Shown here piece by piece: positions 8,136 to 16,119 of a stretch of 64,000 nt of DNA. Source of the stretch: Micromonospora sp. NBRC 110009 (lineage in GTDB: Bacteria > Actinomycetota > Actinomycetes > Mycobacteriales > Micromonosporaceae); contig NZ_CP130427.1 of the NCBI RefSeq assembly GCF_030518795.1, positions 5,332,001 to 5,396,000 on the forward strand, given 5' to 3'. The translations under genes and the position numbers were made by a program. The notes beneath the pieces were generated by a model. The model made no database searches. It saw only the letters and a program-made list of their open reading frames with translations, and was not told where the DNA came from. The number at the start of each line of letters is the position of its first letter. Within the stretch, counting starts at the first letter, position 1.

Positions 8136-9163
8136 CTGCCCGCAGCTACACCATCGTCGGCGCCGGGGCGATCGGCGGCACCGTGGCCTGGCACCTCGCC
8201 CGGGCCGGGCACGAGGTGACCGTGGTGGACGCCGACCCGGCCCACGTCGCCGCGATCGCCGAGGACGGGATCGTCCTGGAGCGCGCCGGAGTCAGGCAGG
8301 CGCAGCCGGTGGCCGCCGCGCTGACGCCCGACCAGGTCACCGCCCCGCTCGGGCGGGTGCTGCTGGCCGTCAAGGCGCACGGCACCGACGGGGCCGCCGC
8401 CTGGATCGCGAAGCATCTCGCCGACGACGGGTTCGTGGTCAGCCTGCAGAACGGGCTCAACGAGTCGGTGATCGCCGGCCACGTCGGCGCCGACCGCACC
8501 ATCGCGGCCTTCGTCGATCTCTTCGCCGACGTCACCGCGCCCGGAGTCATCACCGACGGCGGCGCCGGCGCCATGGCGATCGGGGAGCTGACCGGCCCGG
8601 TCACCGACCGGGTACGCACCCTGGCCCAGGATCTGCGGGCCTGGGGCCCCGCCGTGGCGAGCGACAACGTGGCCGGATTCCTCTGGTCCAAGCTCGGCTT
8701 CGGCGCGATGCTCACCGCGACCGCCCTGGCCGACGACGCGATGGGGGAGTTGCTCGACCGGCATCGTCCGGCGGCGCACACCCTCGCCCGTGAGGTGTTC
8801 GCGGTCGCGGCCGCGGAAGGCATCACGCTGGAGCCCTTCGACGCGTTCCAGCCCGCCGCCTACACCGGCGACGCGAGCCCGGCGGACGCCGACGCGGCCA
8901 CGGACCCGCTCGTCGCGTGGCTGCGCACCCAGACCAAGACCCGCAGCGGCATCTGGCGGGACATCGCCGTACGGCGTCGGGCCACCGAGGTTCCCACGCA
9001 GTACGGGCCGGTGCTGGCGGCGGCGGAGCGCCACCACATCGACGTGCCGCTGCTGCGTGCGATGCTCGGCCAGCTCGCCGAGGTCGAGGCCGACCCGTCG
9101 ACCATGAGCGCGGACCGGTTGACCACCCTGGACCGCATGGTCGAGTGGGCGGCAGCCCGATGA
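8132..9163 (+). CDS. Ketopantoate reductase (ApbA/PanE) family oxidoreductase
   Basis: A 343-residue protein. IVGAGAIGGTVAWHLARAG is the N-terminal Rossmann GxGxxG; LAVKAHGTDGAA and SLQNGLNE (the Asn-containing catalytic loop) follow, then the helical C-terminal domain with LWSKLGFGAMLTATALADDA and TKTRSGIWRDIAVRRRATEV. Members reduce 2-keto acids such as ketopantoate with NADPH. In this operon it is more likely a 2-hydroxy/2-keto acid oxidoreductase of the catabolic route than a pantothenate enzyme, because no pan genes are nearby. The start is GTG 8132 overlapping the SDR stop; GGAG lies ~9 bases upstream. Confidence 0.88.
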   Translation: MTARSYTIVGAGAIGGTVAWHLARAGHEVTVVDADPAHVAAIAEDGIVLERAGVRQAQPVAAALTPDQVTAPLGRVLLAVKAHGTDGAAAWIAKHLADDGFVVSLQNGLNESVIAGHVGADRTIAAFVDLFADVTAPGVITDGGAGAMAIGELTGPVTDRVRTLAQDLRAWGPAVASDNVAGFLWSKLGFGAMLTATALADDAMGELLDRHRPAAHTLAREVFAVAAAEGITLEPFDAFQPAAYTGDASPADADAATDPLVAWLRTQTKTRSGIWRDIAVRRRATEVPTQYGPVLAAAERHHIDVPLLRAMLGQLAEVEADPSTMSADRLTTLDRMVEWAAAR

Positions 9164-10356
9164 GCGTGGCCGCCGCCAAGCAGCTCGACCCGCGTCCGCT
9201 CGACGACTTCCTGCGCGCACATCGCGACGACATGCTCGCGGACCTGGCCGCGTACGTCCGGCTGGAAACGCCCAGCGACGATCTCGAAGCCCTGGCCCGC
9301 GGCCGGGACTGGGTCAGCGCCTGGGTGCAGCAGCGGCTGGGCCCCGCAGCCGTCGCCCGCACCGAGCCCGGCGGGGACCACGGGGACACGCTCGTGCTCG
9401 ACTACGCCGGAACGCAGCAGGCGGCCGCCGCCGCACCGGTCGCCGTGCTGGCCCACTACGACACCGTCTGGCCGCTGGGCACCATCGAGGACATCCCGTT
9501 CACCGTCACCGGCGACATCATCCGCGGGCCGGGGGTCTTCGACATGAAGGCCGGTCTCGTCCAGGCGGTGTGGGCGCTGCGCGCCCTCGACGCGCTGGGG
9601 CTGCCCCGTCCTCCGGTGCGCCTGATCCTCAACGGCGACGAGGAACTGGGCAGCCCCGCCTCGCGTCCCGTCATCGAGGAAGCCTGCCAGGGCGCCGCCG
9701 CCGTCCTCGTCTTCGAGGCCAGCGCGGCTGGCGCGGTCAAGACCGCCCGCAAGGGAGTCGGGCTGTTCGACCTCACCCTCACCGGCGTCGAGGCCCACGC
9801 CGGGCTCGACCCCACCGCGGGCGCCAGCGCCATCACCGCCCTCGCCGAGTTCGTCCTGCACGCCACCGCGCTGACCGACCTGCAGGCCGGCACGACCGTC
9901 AACGTCGGCGTCGTCGACGGCGGCACCCGCCGAAACGTCACCGCCGGCTCGGCACACGCCGGCATCGACGTACGGGTCGCCACCACCGAGGAAGCGGACA
10001 GGGTGGAGCGGGAGCTGCGCGAGTGGCGGCCGAGCAACCCGTTGGTCCGGGCGCGCGTCGACGGCGGATGGAACCGGCCCGTCATGGCGCGCACGCCCGC
10101 CATCGCCGACCTGTTCACCCGCGCCCAGGGGCTGGCCCGCCAGCTCGGTTTCGAGCTGCGGGAGATCGCGGTCGGCGGCGCCAGCGACGGCAACTTCGCC
10201 GCGGCTCTGGGACTGCCCGTGCTGGACGGCGTTGGTGCCGTCGGGTCCGGCGCACACGCCCGCGACGAGCACGCCACCGTCTCCGGCCTGCTGGAGCGGG
10301 GTGCGCTGGCGGCGGCGCTCGTGACCTCGCTCGCCGACCCGCCCGATCGCGGATGA
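9160..10356 (+). CDS. M20-family metallopeptidase (glutamate carboxypeptidase-like)
   Basis: A 398-residue M20 zinc hydrolase. Metal ligands and catalytic residues are visible: LAHYDTVWPLG (His and Asp), GPGVFDMKAG (bridging Asp), NGDEELGS (catalytic Glu pair) and GAHARDEHATV (final His). The GVEAHAGLDP segment of the dimerisation domain matches carboxypeptidase G2-like proteins. There is no signal peptide. It ends the operon and probably releases an amino acid from an N-acyl or dipeptide-like intermediate. The start overlaps the upstream stop. A strong hairpin follows at 10419-10462. Confidence 0.9.
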   Translation: MSVAAAKQLDPRPLDDFLRAHRDDMLADLAAYVRLETPSDDLEALARGRDWVSAWVQQRLGPAAVARTEPGGDHGDTLVLDYAGTQQAAAAAPVAVLAHYDTVWPLGTIEDIPFTVTGDIIRGPGVFDMKAGLVQAVWALRALDALGLPRPPVRLILNGDEELGSPASRPVIEEACQGAAAVLVFEASAAGAVKTARKGVGLFDLTLTGVEAHAGLDPTAGASAITALAEFVLHATALTDLQAGTTVNVGVVDGGTRRNVTAGSAHAGIDVRVATTEEADRVERELREWRPSNPLVRARVDGGWNRPVMARTPAIADLFTRAQGLARQLGFELREIAVGGASDGNFAAALGLPVLDGVGAVGSGAHARDEHATVSGLLERGALAAALVTSLADPPDRG

Positions 10357-10418
10357 TCAAAACCTTTCTCCGAGTGACCTCGCCGCTGGGCGCGGCTGCC
10401 GGAGCTGATGCGAGGTGC

Positions 10419-10462
10419 CGCGGCGGCGGCCCCGGCCGACACCTGCCGGGGCCGCCGCCGCG
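10419..10462. terminator. Perfect 18-bp hairpin, likely bidirectional terminator
   Basis: The arms 10419-10436 (CGCGGCGGCGGCCCCGGC) and 10445-10462 are exact reverse complements around an 8-base loop. It lies 62 bases past the M20 gene and 15 bases past the 3' end of the minus-strand WrbA remnant, where convergent genes would share a terminator. No U-run follows, which is common in high-GC actinomycetes. Confidence 0.7.
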
Positions 10463-10477
10463 ATGTGCTGGGCTGGG

Positions 10478-10618
10478 TCAGTCGGCGCGGCCGGCCTTGA
10501 GTGCCGCCGCGGTGTCGACGACGCGCCGGGCCTGGTAACGGGCCGCTTCCAGGACCACGTCACCGGGTGCCCCATCGCCGACCACATGCGAGGTGCCGTA
10601 GGGATTGCCCGCCGCTGT
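10478..10618 (-). pseudogene. C-terminal remnant of a WrbA-like NAD(P)H:quinone oxidoreductase
   Basis: On the minus strand this encodes GNPYGTSHVVGDGAPGD, then LEAARYQARRV, and ends LKAGRAD-stop. This is the characteristic end of WrbA/flavodoxin-like quinone reductases (NPYGTSH..., followed by a helix with AR[YF]QGRRV). Only ~46 codons remain. Upstream the similarity stops and the frame meets a stop codon, and there is no start codon with a ribosome site. The N-terminal ~150 residues, including the FMN-binding loops, are gone. The downstream terminator hairpin survives. Confidence 0.72.
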
Positions 10619-10645
10619 CAACGGCCGGCGCTCAGTTCGCGGCGA

Positions 10646-11047
10646 TCACGCGGCGCGTTGCCAGAGCGGGGAGATCTGAGCCTGCGCCAAGCGCCAGCCG
10701 CTCGGCGTGCGTACGGCGGTGTATCGGGTTCGGAGGCCGGCCGAACGGTGCGGCGCCTCGCCCTGGTGGAAGAAGTACACGAGTTGGTGGGCGCTGACCT
10801 CGGCGTGGTCGCCGTCGAGATCGACCACGACGTCGGTGTTGAAGTGCTGGGTCAACACCTCCTCCGGGCTGGTGCGCCGCACCACATCGACGATTTCGTC
10901 GATACCGCGCAGGACGCCGCGCGGGCTCCTGGTTTCGGCGTCCGGGGCGTAGACGGTCCGCAGGTCGTCGAAGCGACGCTCGTCCAGCACCCACGCGAGC
11001 GTGGCGACCAGTTCGGCGATCTCGGTGCGGTCGGTCACGTGTGACAT
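10646..11047 (-). CDS. SnoaL/NTF2-like protein
   Basis: A 133-residue protein of the SnoaL-like (NTF2) fold: an N-terminal helix DRTEIAELVATLAWVLDERR, then YAPDAETRSPRGVLRGIDEI, and C-terminal strands YTAVRTPSGWRLAQAQISPLW. I chose ATG 11047 (MSHVTDRT), preceded by GGAG; an in-frame start 57 bases upstream would lie within the operators. Proteins of this fold are isomerases, cyclases or ligand-binding pockets; no specific reaction can be assigned. It is divergent from a MarR gene, and both share the two palindromes between them, so it is probably repressed by that MarR protein. Confidence 0.8.
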   Translation of the reverse strand: MSHVTDRTEIAELVATLAWVLDERRFDDLRTVYAPDAETRSPRGVLRGIDEIVDVVRRTSPEEVLTQHFNTDVVVDLDGDHAEVSAHQLVYFFHQGEAPHRSAGLRTRYTAVRTPSGWRLAQAQISPLWQRAA

Positions 11048-11061
11048 CTCGATTCTCCATT

Positions 11062-11106
11062 CGTTGGCGACGCCAACGATATTGCGAATCGTTGGTGGCG
11101 CCAACG
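11062..11106. promoter_or_regulatory. Two matching palindromic operators for the adjacent MarR regulator
   Basis: CGTTGGCG-A-CGCCAACG at 11062-11078 is a perfect 8-1-8 palindrome. CGTTGGTG-G-CGCCAACG at 11090-11106 is the same element with one mismatch. Centres are 28 bases apart, close to three helical turns, suggesting binding of two dimers on one DNA face. They sit between the divergent SnoaL-like and MarR genes and overlap the expected -35 of the latter. A TAGCAT -10-like hexamer lies at 11113-11118. Confidence 0.8.
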
Positions 11107-11126
11107 TCCTGTTAGCATGGTCACCC

Positions 11127-11576
11127 GTGGAATCGACACCGAGTCGTCTCGGGACAAGGGCGAGCTGGTTGATCTCTCAAACCGCCGTACATGCACGGCG
11201 GTTCGTCGCCGAGGGGTTCGCCGCCGCCGGCGCGCGGGGCTACCACTATCGCGTGCTCGCCGCGTTGGAGGAGTTCGGTCCCGCGAGCCAGGCGGAGCTG
11301 GGGCGGCGCTGCCGCATGGACCGCAGCGACGTCGTCGCGGCCGTCACCGAGCTGGAGGGAGAGGGCTTCGCGGAGCGCAGCGCCGACCCGGCAGACCGCC
11401 GGCGCAACATCGTCACGATCACCAGGGCGGGCACCCAGCAGCTCCGACGGCTGGACCGCGCGCTCGACACCGTGCAGGACGAGCTGCTCGCCCCGCTGTC
11501 GGCCACCGAACGGCAGACCCTGGTCGCGTTGCTCGGGAAGCTGATCGAGCATCACGGCGGCGTGCCGACCTCATGA
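11127..11576 (+). CDS. MarR-family transcriptional regulator
   Basis: A 149-residue winged-helix MarR protein: YHYRVLAALEEFGPASQAEL (H2-H3), GRRCRMDRSDVVAAVTELEG (recognition helix), then the wing RSADPADRRRNIVTITRAG and a C-terminal dimer helix. DRRR in the wing is the usual MarR motif. The start is GTG 11127. No ribosome site precedes it, and a TAGCAT -10-like element ends nine bases upstream, so the mRNA is probably leaderless. The two palindromes upstream suggest autoregulation and control of the divergent SnoaL-like gene. Confidence 0.88.
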   Translation: MESTPSRLGTRASWLISQTAVHARRFVAEGFAAAGARGYHYRVLAALEEFGPASQAELGRRCRMDRSDVVAAVTELEGEGFAERSADPADRRRNIVTITRAGTQQLRRLDRALDTVQDELLAPLSATERQTLVALLGKLIEHHGGVPTS

Positions 11577-11766
11577 TCCCGCTCGGCGTCCATCAGGCCC
11601 GGACCGCTGCGACACAGCTCGCGTTCGCCTGGTCGGCGGGCAAGCCCTGGGCAGGAACGAAAGGTCGCCCGGTCGCGCGGTATGACGCGATGTCGAGCCC
11701 GCGGTCGGGCCGGTGCCCGTAGTGTGTCCTCAGGCGAGGACGGCGCGGGGCCTCCGGAGGGCGTCG

Positions 11767-12954
11767 ATGGTGACGGAAGGCGGCGCCAACGCAGCGGCTC
11801 CGGCCCGACGGGACCCCGGCCGCCCGGCGTTCCTGGAACTCTTCTTCGACCTGGCGTACGTCTTTGCGATGATCTCCCTGGTCAAGACGCTCGCCGCCGA
11901 CGTGAGCTGGACCGGCTTCGGCGAGACGTTGGTCCTGCTGCTCGCGTTCACCCTGGTCTGGGCGCTGACCGCGTGGGCCGCCGACACCCTTGACCTGGCA
12001 CGGCCCGCGGTCCAGGTGCAGTTCATCGGGGTGGCGGCCGCCAGCGTGCTGCTGGCGGCCGCGGCACCCGACGCGTACGACGGGCGCGGCCTGCTCTTCG
12101 CGGTCACCTACCTGGCCATCCACCTCGGTTCGAGCGTCTACTACCTCCTGCTCGGGCAGAGTGCGGCCGAGCCGCGCCGCAGCGGCCGGATTTTCGTCTG
12201 GTACACCATCGCCGCGATCGGCTGGATCGGCGGTGGGCTGGCCACCGGCCCCACCCGCCTGCTGCTCTGGGCGGCGACCGTCGCAATGGAGTACGCCGCC
12301 GCCTCGCTCGGCTGGCCGCTGCCGCGGCTGGGTCGGTCGCAGCCGCAGGAGTGGCGGCTGGTCGGCGAGCGGGTGGCCGAGCGGTACCGGCAGTTCGTCA
12401 TCATCGCGCTCGGCGCGTCCATCTTCGTGATGGGGACGACCTTCAGCCTGAGCGAGTACACGATGGATCGGGCCGGGGCGCTCCTGGTGGTGTTCACGAT
12501 CGTGGTGCTGACCTGGCGGATCTACATCTACCGGGCCGGCGAGCTGCTGACCGAGGCCATCGCGCGATCGACGAACCCCACGCTGCTCACGCAGTCCGCC
12601 GCGGTCACTCATCTGATCATGGTGGCGGGCATCGGCGGCATGGCGGTCACGAGCCACCTCGTCCTGATGCGCCCCTTCGGGGAGACGCCGCCCTCGTGGG
12701 CCGCGGTCATCCTCGGCGGACCGGCGTTGTTCCTGGTCGGCCGTGGCGTGCTGGACTACACGGTCTTCGGTCGGATCTCCCGGTCCCGGCTGGTCGGGCT
12801 GGTCCTGCTGGCCGGCGTGGCGCCGGCCGCGGGCCTGCTGCCGCCGGTCGTGGTCGCGCTGCTCGACGTGAGCATCCTCGCCCTGATCGCTGCGGCGAAC
12901 CTGATGAGCACCCACCGGCACGCCCGCACGCCGGCACCACCGGCGCTCGGGTGA
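11767..12954 (+). CDS. LtrA-family (low temperature requirement A) membrane protein
   Basis: A 395-residue protein with about ten to twelve hydrophobic helices and the family signature near the N-terminus, FLELFFDLAYVFAM. A central segment RLVGERVAERYRQFVIIALG matches the conserved (ERH/ERY)-R-x-F-I-I-I-x-L-G motif. The start is ATG 11767 with GGAGG six bases upstream. LtrA was named from a Listeria cold-sensitivity locus; the biochemical role is unknown. It converges on a second LtrA gene with only three bases between the stop codons. Confidence 0.9.
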   Translation: MVTEGGANAAAPARRDPGRPAFLELFFDLAYVFAMISLVKTLAADVSWTGFGETLVLLLAFTLVWALTAWAADTLDLARPAVQVQFIGVAAASVLLAAAAPDAYDGRGLLFAVTYLAIHLGSSVYYLLLGQSAAEPRRSGRIFVWYTIAAIGWIGGGLATGPTRLLLWAATVAMEYAAASLGWPLPRLGRSQPQEWRLVGERVAERYRQFVIIALGASIFVMGTTFSLSEYTMDRAGALLVVFTIVVLTWRIYIYRAGELLTEAIARSTNPTLLTQSAAVTHLIMVAGIGGMAVTSHLVLMRPFGETPPSWAAVILGGPALFLVGRGVLDYTVFGRISRSRLVGLVLLAGVAPAAGLLPPVVVALLDVSILALIAAANLMSTHRHARTPAPPALG

Positions 12955-12957
12955 CCC

Positions 12958-14142
12958 TCACCCGGTCGGCACGGTGACCCGGACCAGCCGCGAGTGTGCC
13001 GGCAGCGCCTCCCAGACCAGGATGAGCAGCAGCACCAGATTCGCCACGACCAGGATGGCCAGCGGCGGAAGCAACGCCATCGCGGGTCCGATGGCGCACA
13101 GCACCACGATCCCCGACGCCCGGGACCAGAGGACCCGTCCGGTGACCACGGCGTCGAACAGGCAACTCCCGAGCAGGAACAGCGCCGGCCCGCCCAGGAT
13201 GGCGACGATCCAGGCGGCTGGTGCCACACCGAACGGCCGCTCGATGACCAGCGCGACGCTGGTCGAGATCACCAGCACCCCGGCAACCATCACCAGGTGG
13301 CTGTACGAGGTGGAGGTGCCGGGCCGAACCCGCTCCACCAACATGACGGCGGGCGGTGCCAGGAGCTGCCGCACCCGGTGGAAGTAGAGCTGGAAGAGCA
13401 CGACAGCGCTGGCGAACGCGACGACGCTCGCGGCCACCCGGCCGGCCTGAAAGCCGCTGCCGGCCAGCCCCGTGCCGGCGCTCAGGATCAGCTCGCCGAG
13501 CGAGATGATGAAGATTTCTCGATGCCGCTCGGACAGGTGGGTGCCGGTGAAGATCTGACTGGCCAGTTCGGTGCGACCTAGTTTCGGCGTCGGCCAGCCC
13601 AGCCGGGCCGACCCGAGGTCGACCGCCACCGCGACCGACCAGAGCAGCAGCCGGGCCGTTCCGTGCACGACCGCCCCGGCCACCCACGGCACCGCCGTGA
13701 CACCGAACCAGAAGAAGACCCGGATGCTCCTGGCCTGGATCGGGCGGTTCACCCGGGTACCGGGGATGAGGACCGCGTCCCGGACGAGATGGATGCCGAA
13801 GTACGCCGCGACGAGCAGCCAGCCGTACTCGGCGAAGGCGTACGGCACCGCGATCGCCATCAGCAGGGTTTCGAACATGACCGCCAGGACGGTGGCCTGG
13901 ATGACCGGTAACCGCGGGTTGAACAGGTCGGTGAGCCACGCGGTCAGTACCCAGACCCACCAGGCGGCCATCAGCAGGACGGCGGTCTGGGCGGCGCCAC
14001 GGACGGTGAGGTCCTCGGCCAGCCCCGCCGAGAGTCTGGAGAGCATGAAGATGTAGACCAGGTCGAAGAAGAGCTCCAGGAACGTCGGATAGTCGGGCTC
14101 GCCGCGCCGGCGAAGGATCCGGGGGAGCGGACTGGGCCTCAC
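12958..14142 (-). CDS. LtrA-family membrane protein (second copy)
   Basis: A 394-residue polytopic protein with FLELFFDLVYIFML near residue 19, and SERHREIFIISLGELILS, the conserved cytoplasmic motif. I chose GTG 14142, which has AAAGGAGG nine bases upstream; an in-frame ATG 22 codons earlier has no ribosome site. It has the same architecture as the gene it faces but is clearly diverged, so this is an old tail-to-tail duplication or independent acquisition. The two genes leave almost no room for a separate terminator. Function unknown. Confidence 0.9.
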   Translation of the reverse strand: MRPSPLPRILRRRGEPDYPTFLELFFDLVYIFMLSRLSAGLAEDLTVRGAAQTAVLLMAAWWVWVLTAWLTDLFNPRLPVIQATVLAVMFETLLMAIAVPYAFAEYGWLLVAAYFGIHLVRDAVLIPGTRVNRPIQARSIRVFFWFGVTAVPWVAGAVVHGTARLLLWSVAVAVDLGSARLGWPTPKLGRTELASQIFTGTHLSERHREIFIISLGELILSAGTGLAGSGFQAGRVAASVVAFASAVVLFQLYFHRVRQLLAPPAVMLVERVRPGTSTSYSHLVMVAGVLVISTSVALVIERPFGVAPAAWIVAILGGPALFLLGSCLFDAVVTGRVLWSRASGIVVLCAIGPAMALLPPLAILVVANLVLLLILVWEALPAHSRLVRVTVPTG

Positions 14143-14332
14143 CGCGTCTGCCTCCTTTGGCACGCCACACCGGGAGCGGAGGCACTGGGACCGGGCTCTC
14201 CCCGCCAACCTACAAAACCGGGGGTCGCCGGAGAGCGGAAACGGGGGAGCAGGGCAAGCCGACGCCAGTGCGACGTGTCGTCCGGCGGTAGCTGAACCAC
14301 GCCTGCCGGAACCGTTCAGTCGGCGTACGGAT

Positions 14333-15046
14333 TCACGCCGCCTCCGGCCTCCCGGCCCGCGCGTGGGCGACGGTCCGCCCCCGTTCCGACGCCGGAAAGC
14401 GGCCGAGCATGGCGCGCACCTCGTCGGCGTTCACGTTGGCGCCGAACAACTCGCTGCCCGGTTCGAGCCGTACGCCCTCGGCGAGGGGACCAGCGACAAC
14501 CGGATCGAAGCCGAGCCGGTCCACAAGGGACCCGATGGCGGCGAGATCGGCAGCGTCGTCGCCGGCGATCGCGATGGCCTTGCGGCCGGCCGCTCCGTTC
14601 GGCTGCGCCTCGTCCTCGAGATCGTGGTATCCCATGTGGTTGAACGCCTTGACGACGCGGGAACCGGGCAGGAATGCCTGGATGGTCTCGCTCGACGAGG
14701 TGCGCGGGTCGGTGAGGTCGTCGCGGATGCCATCGACCTCCCACCAGTAGTTCATGGCGTCGACGACGAGCTTGCCGCGCAACGCCTCGGCGGGAATGCT
14801 CCGGTACTTGCCCAGCGGAAGGGCGAGGATGACGACGTCGGCGCCGGCCGCGGCGTCGGCCGCGGTGGTGGCGACCGCTCCGGGTGTGAGCACCTCGACG
14901 GTGAGGGCGATCCTCGCCGGGTCACCCGAACCGGCGATGAGCACCCGGTAGCCGGCGGCGAGGGCGAGCCGAGCGAGCACGGTGCCCACCTTGCCGGCAC
15001 CGAGGATGCCGAGGGTCTGTGGCCCGATCCGGGCGCTGTCGTTCAT
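14333..15046 (-). CDS. NADPH-dependent F420 reductase-like NAD(P)-binding protein
   Basis: A 237-residue protein with an N-terminal Rossmann fold LGILGAGKVGTVLARLALAAG and downstream motifs VVDAMNYWWEVDGI and VVKAFNHMGYHDLED, as in NADPH:F420 oxidoreductase and related YqeC/NADP-oxidoreductase proteins. The conserved Asn-His pair of the KAFN segment is retained. The start ATG has GGAAGGAAG upstream. It is the last gene of a minus-strand operon with two luciferase-like oxidoreductases, consistent with reducing a deazaflavin or flavin cofactor for them (inference). Confidence 0.8.
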   Translation of the reverse strand: MNDSARIGPQTLGILGAGKVGTVLARLALAAGYRVLIAGSGDPARIALTVEVLTPGAVATTAADAAAGADVVILALPLGKYRSIPAEALRGKLVVDAMNYWWEVDGIRDDLTDPRTSSSETIQAFLPGSRVVKAFNHMGYHDLEDEAQPNGAAGRKAIAIAGDDAADLAAIGSLVDRLGFDPVVAGPLAEGVRLEPGSELFGANVNADEVRAMLGRFPASERGRTVAHARAGRPEAA

Positions 15047-15087
15047 GTCTTCCTTCCAGGTGCGGACGGGGGCGTCCGTGGGCACGG

Positions 15088-16119
15088 TCAACTGGCCAGG
15101 ATGTCGCGGACCAGGGGGATCACCCGGGTGCCGTACAGTTCCACGGCGCGCATCCGGGCGCTCACCGGCTGCGCGCCGGCGGTGTAGATAAGGTCGAACC
15201 GGCCGACGCCGAGGCTGCGGATCGCGTCGGCCATGCGGCGGGCCACGGTCTCCGGAGAGCCTATGTAGAGGGAACCGTGCGCCACCTCGGCGTCGAACTC
15301 CGCGCGACGGATCGGTGCCCATCCCCGCAGTGCCCCGATCCGGTCCCGCATGACGCGGTAGTGCGGCCAGAACAGTTCCTTCGCCTCCTCGTCGGTGTCG
15401 GCGATGAATCCTGGCGAGTGCATTCCCACCGGGTGCGCGGTCGTGCCGAACTGCTCGGCCGCCCGCCGGTACAGGTCGATGTAGGGCGCGAAACGCTCGG
15501 GGGCGCCGCCGATGATGGCGAGCATGAGCGGGAAACCGTAGTGGGCGGTACGCACGACCGACTGCGGGGAGCCGCCGACGCCCACCCAGGTGGTGAGACG
15601 CCCCGATTCCGTCTTCGGGAAGACGTCGGCGTGCTCGAGCGGGGCACGCACGCTGCCGCTCCAGGTGACCGGCTTCTCCTCCAGCAGCTTCGCGAACAGC
15701 TCGATCTTCTCCTCGAACAGCACGTCGTAGTCGCTCAGGTCGTAGCCGAACAGCGGAAAGGACTCGGTGAACGAGCCGCGGCCGAGAATGACTTCGGCCC
15801 GGCCGTTCGACAGCGCGTCCACCGTCGCGAAGCGCTGGAACACCCGGACCGGGTCGTCCGAGCTCAGCACGGTCACGCCGGAGGCGAGCCGGATGCGTGA
15901 GGTGCGGGTGGCAATCCCCGCCAGCACGGTCTCGGGCGTCGACACCGAATACTCCGGCCGGTGGTGCTCGCCGAGAGCGATGACGTCGACGCCGAGGTCG
16001 TCCGCCAGCACCGCCTCATCGACGACCTGCCGGATCGCCGCGGCATGGGACACGGGCCTGCCGGAGTCGTCCTCCGGCACGTCGCCGAAGGTGTCCAGGC
16101 CGAATTCGAGGTCAGACAT
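15088..16119 (-). CDS. LLM-class flavin-dependent oxidoreductase
   Basis: A 343-residue luciferase-like monooxygenase. VIALGEHHRPEYSVSTPETV carries the GEHH catalytic loop, followed by RIRLASGVTVLSSDDPVRVF, DALSNGRAEVILGRGSFTES and WVGVGGSPQSVVR. These are typical of the bacterial-luciferase-like LLM group that oxidises with FMN or F420. ATG 16119 is preceded by AAAGGAG and overlaps by eight bases the end of the upstream, damaged LLM gene. It is probably in one operon with the NADP-binding protein downstream and is regulated from the MarR-bound divergent promoter at 17176-17217. Confidence 0.9.
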   Translation of the reverse strand: MSDLEFGLDTFGDVPEDDSGRPVSHAAAIRQVVDEAVLADDLGVDVIALGEHHRPEYSVSTPETVLAGIATRTSRIRLASGVTVLSSDDPVRVFQRFATVDALSNGRAEVILGRGSFTESFPLFGYDLSDYDVLFEEKIELFAKLLEEKPVTWSGSVRAPLEHADVFPKTESGRLTTWVGVGGSPQSVVRTAHYGFPLMLAIIGGAPERFAPYIDLYRRAAEQFGTTAHPVGMHSPGFIADTDEEAKELFWPHYRVMRDRIGALRGWAPIRRAEFDAEVAHGSLYIGSPETVARRMADAIRSLGVGRFDLIYTAGAQPVSARMRAVELYGTRVIPLVRDILAS

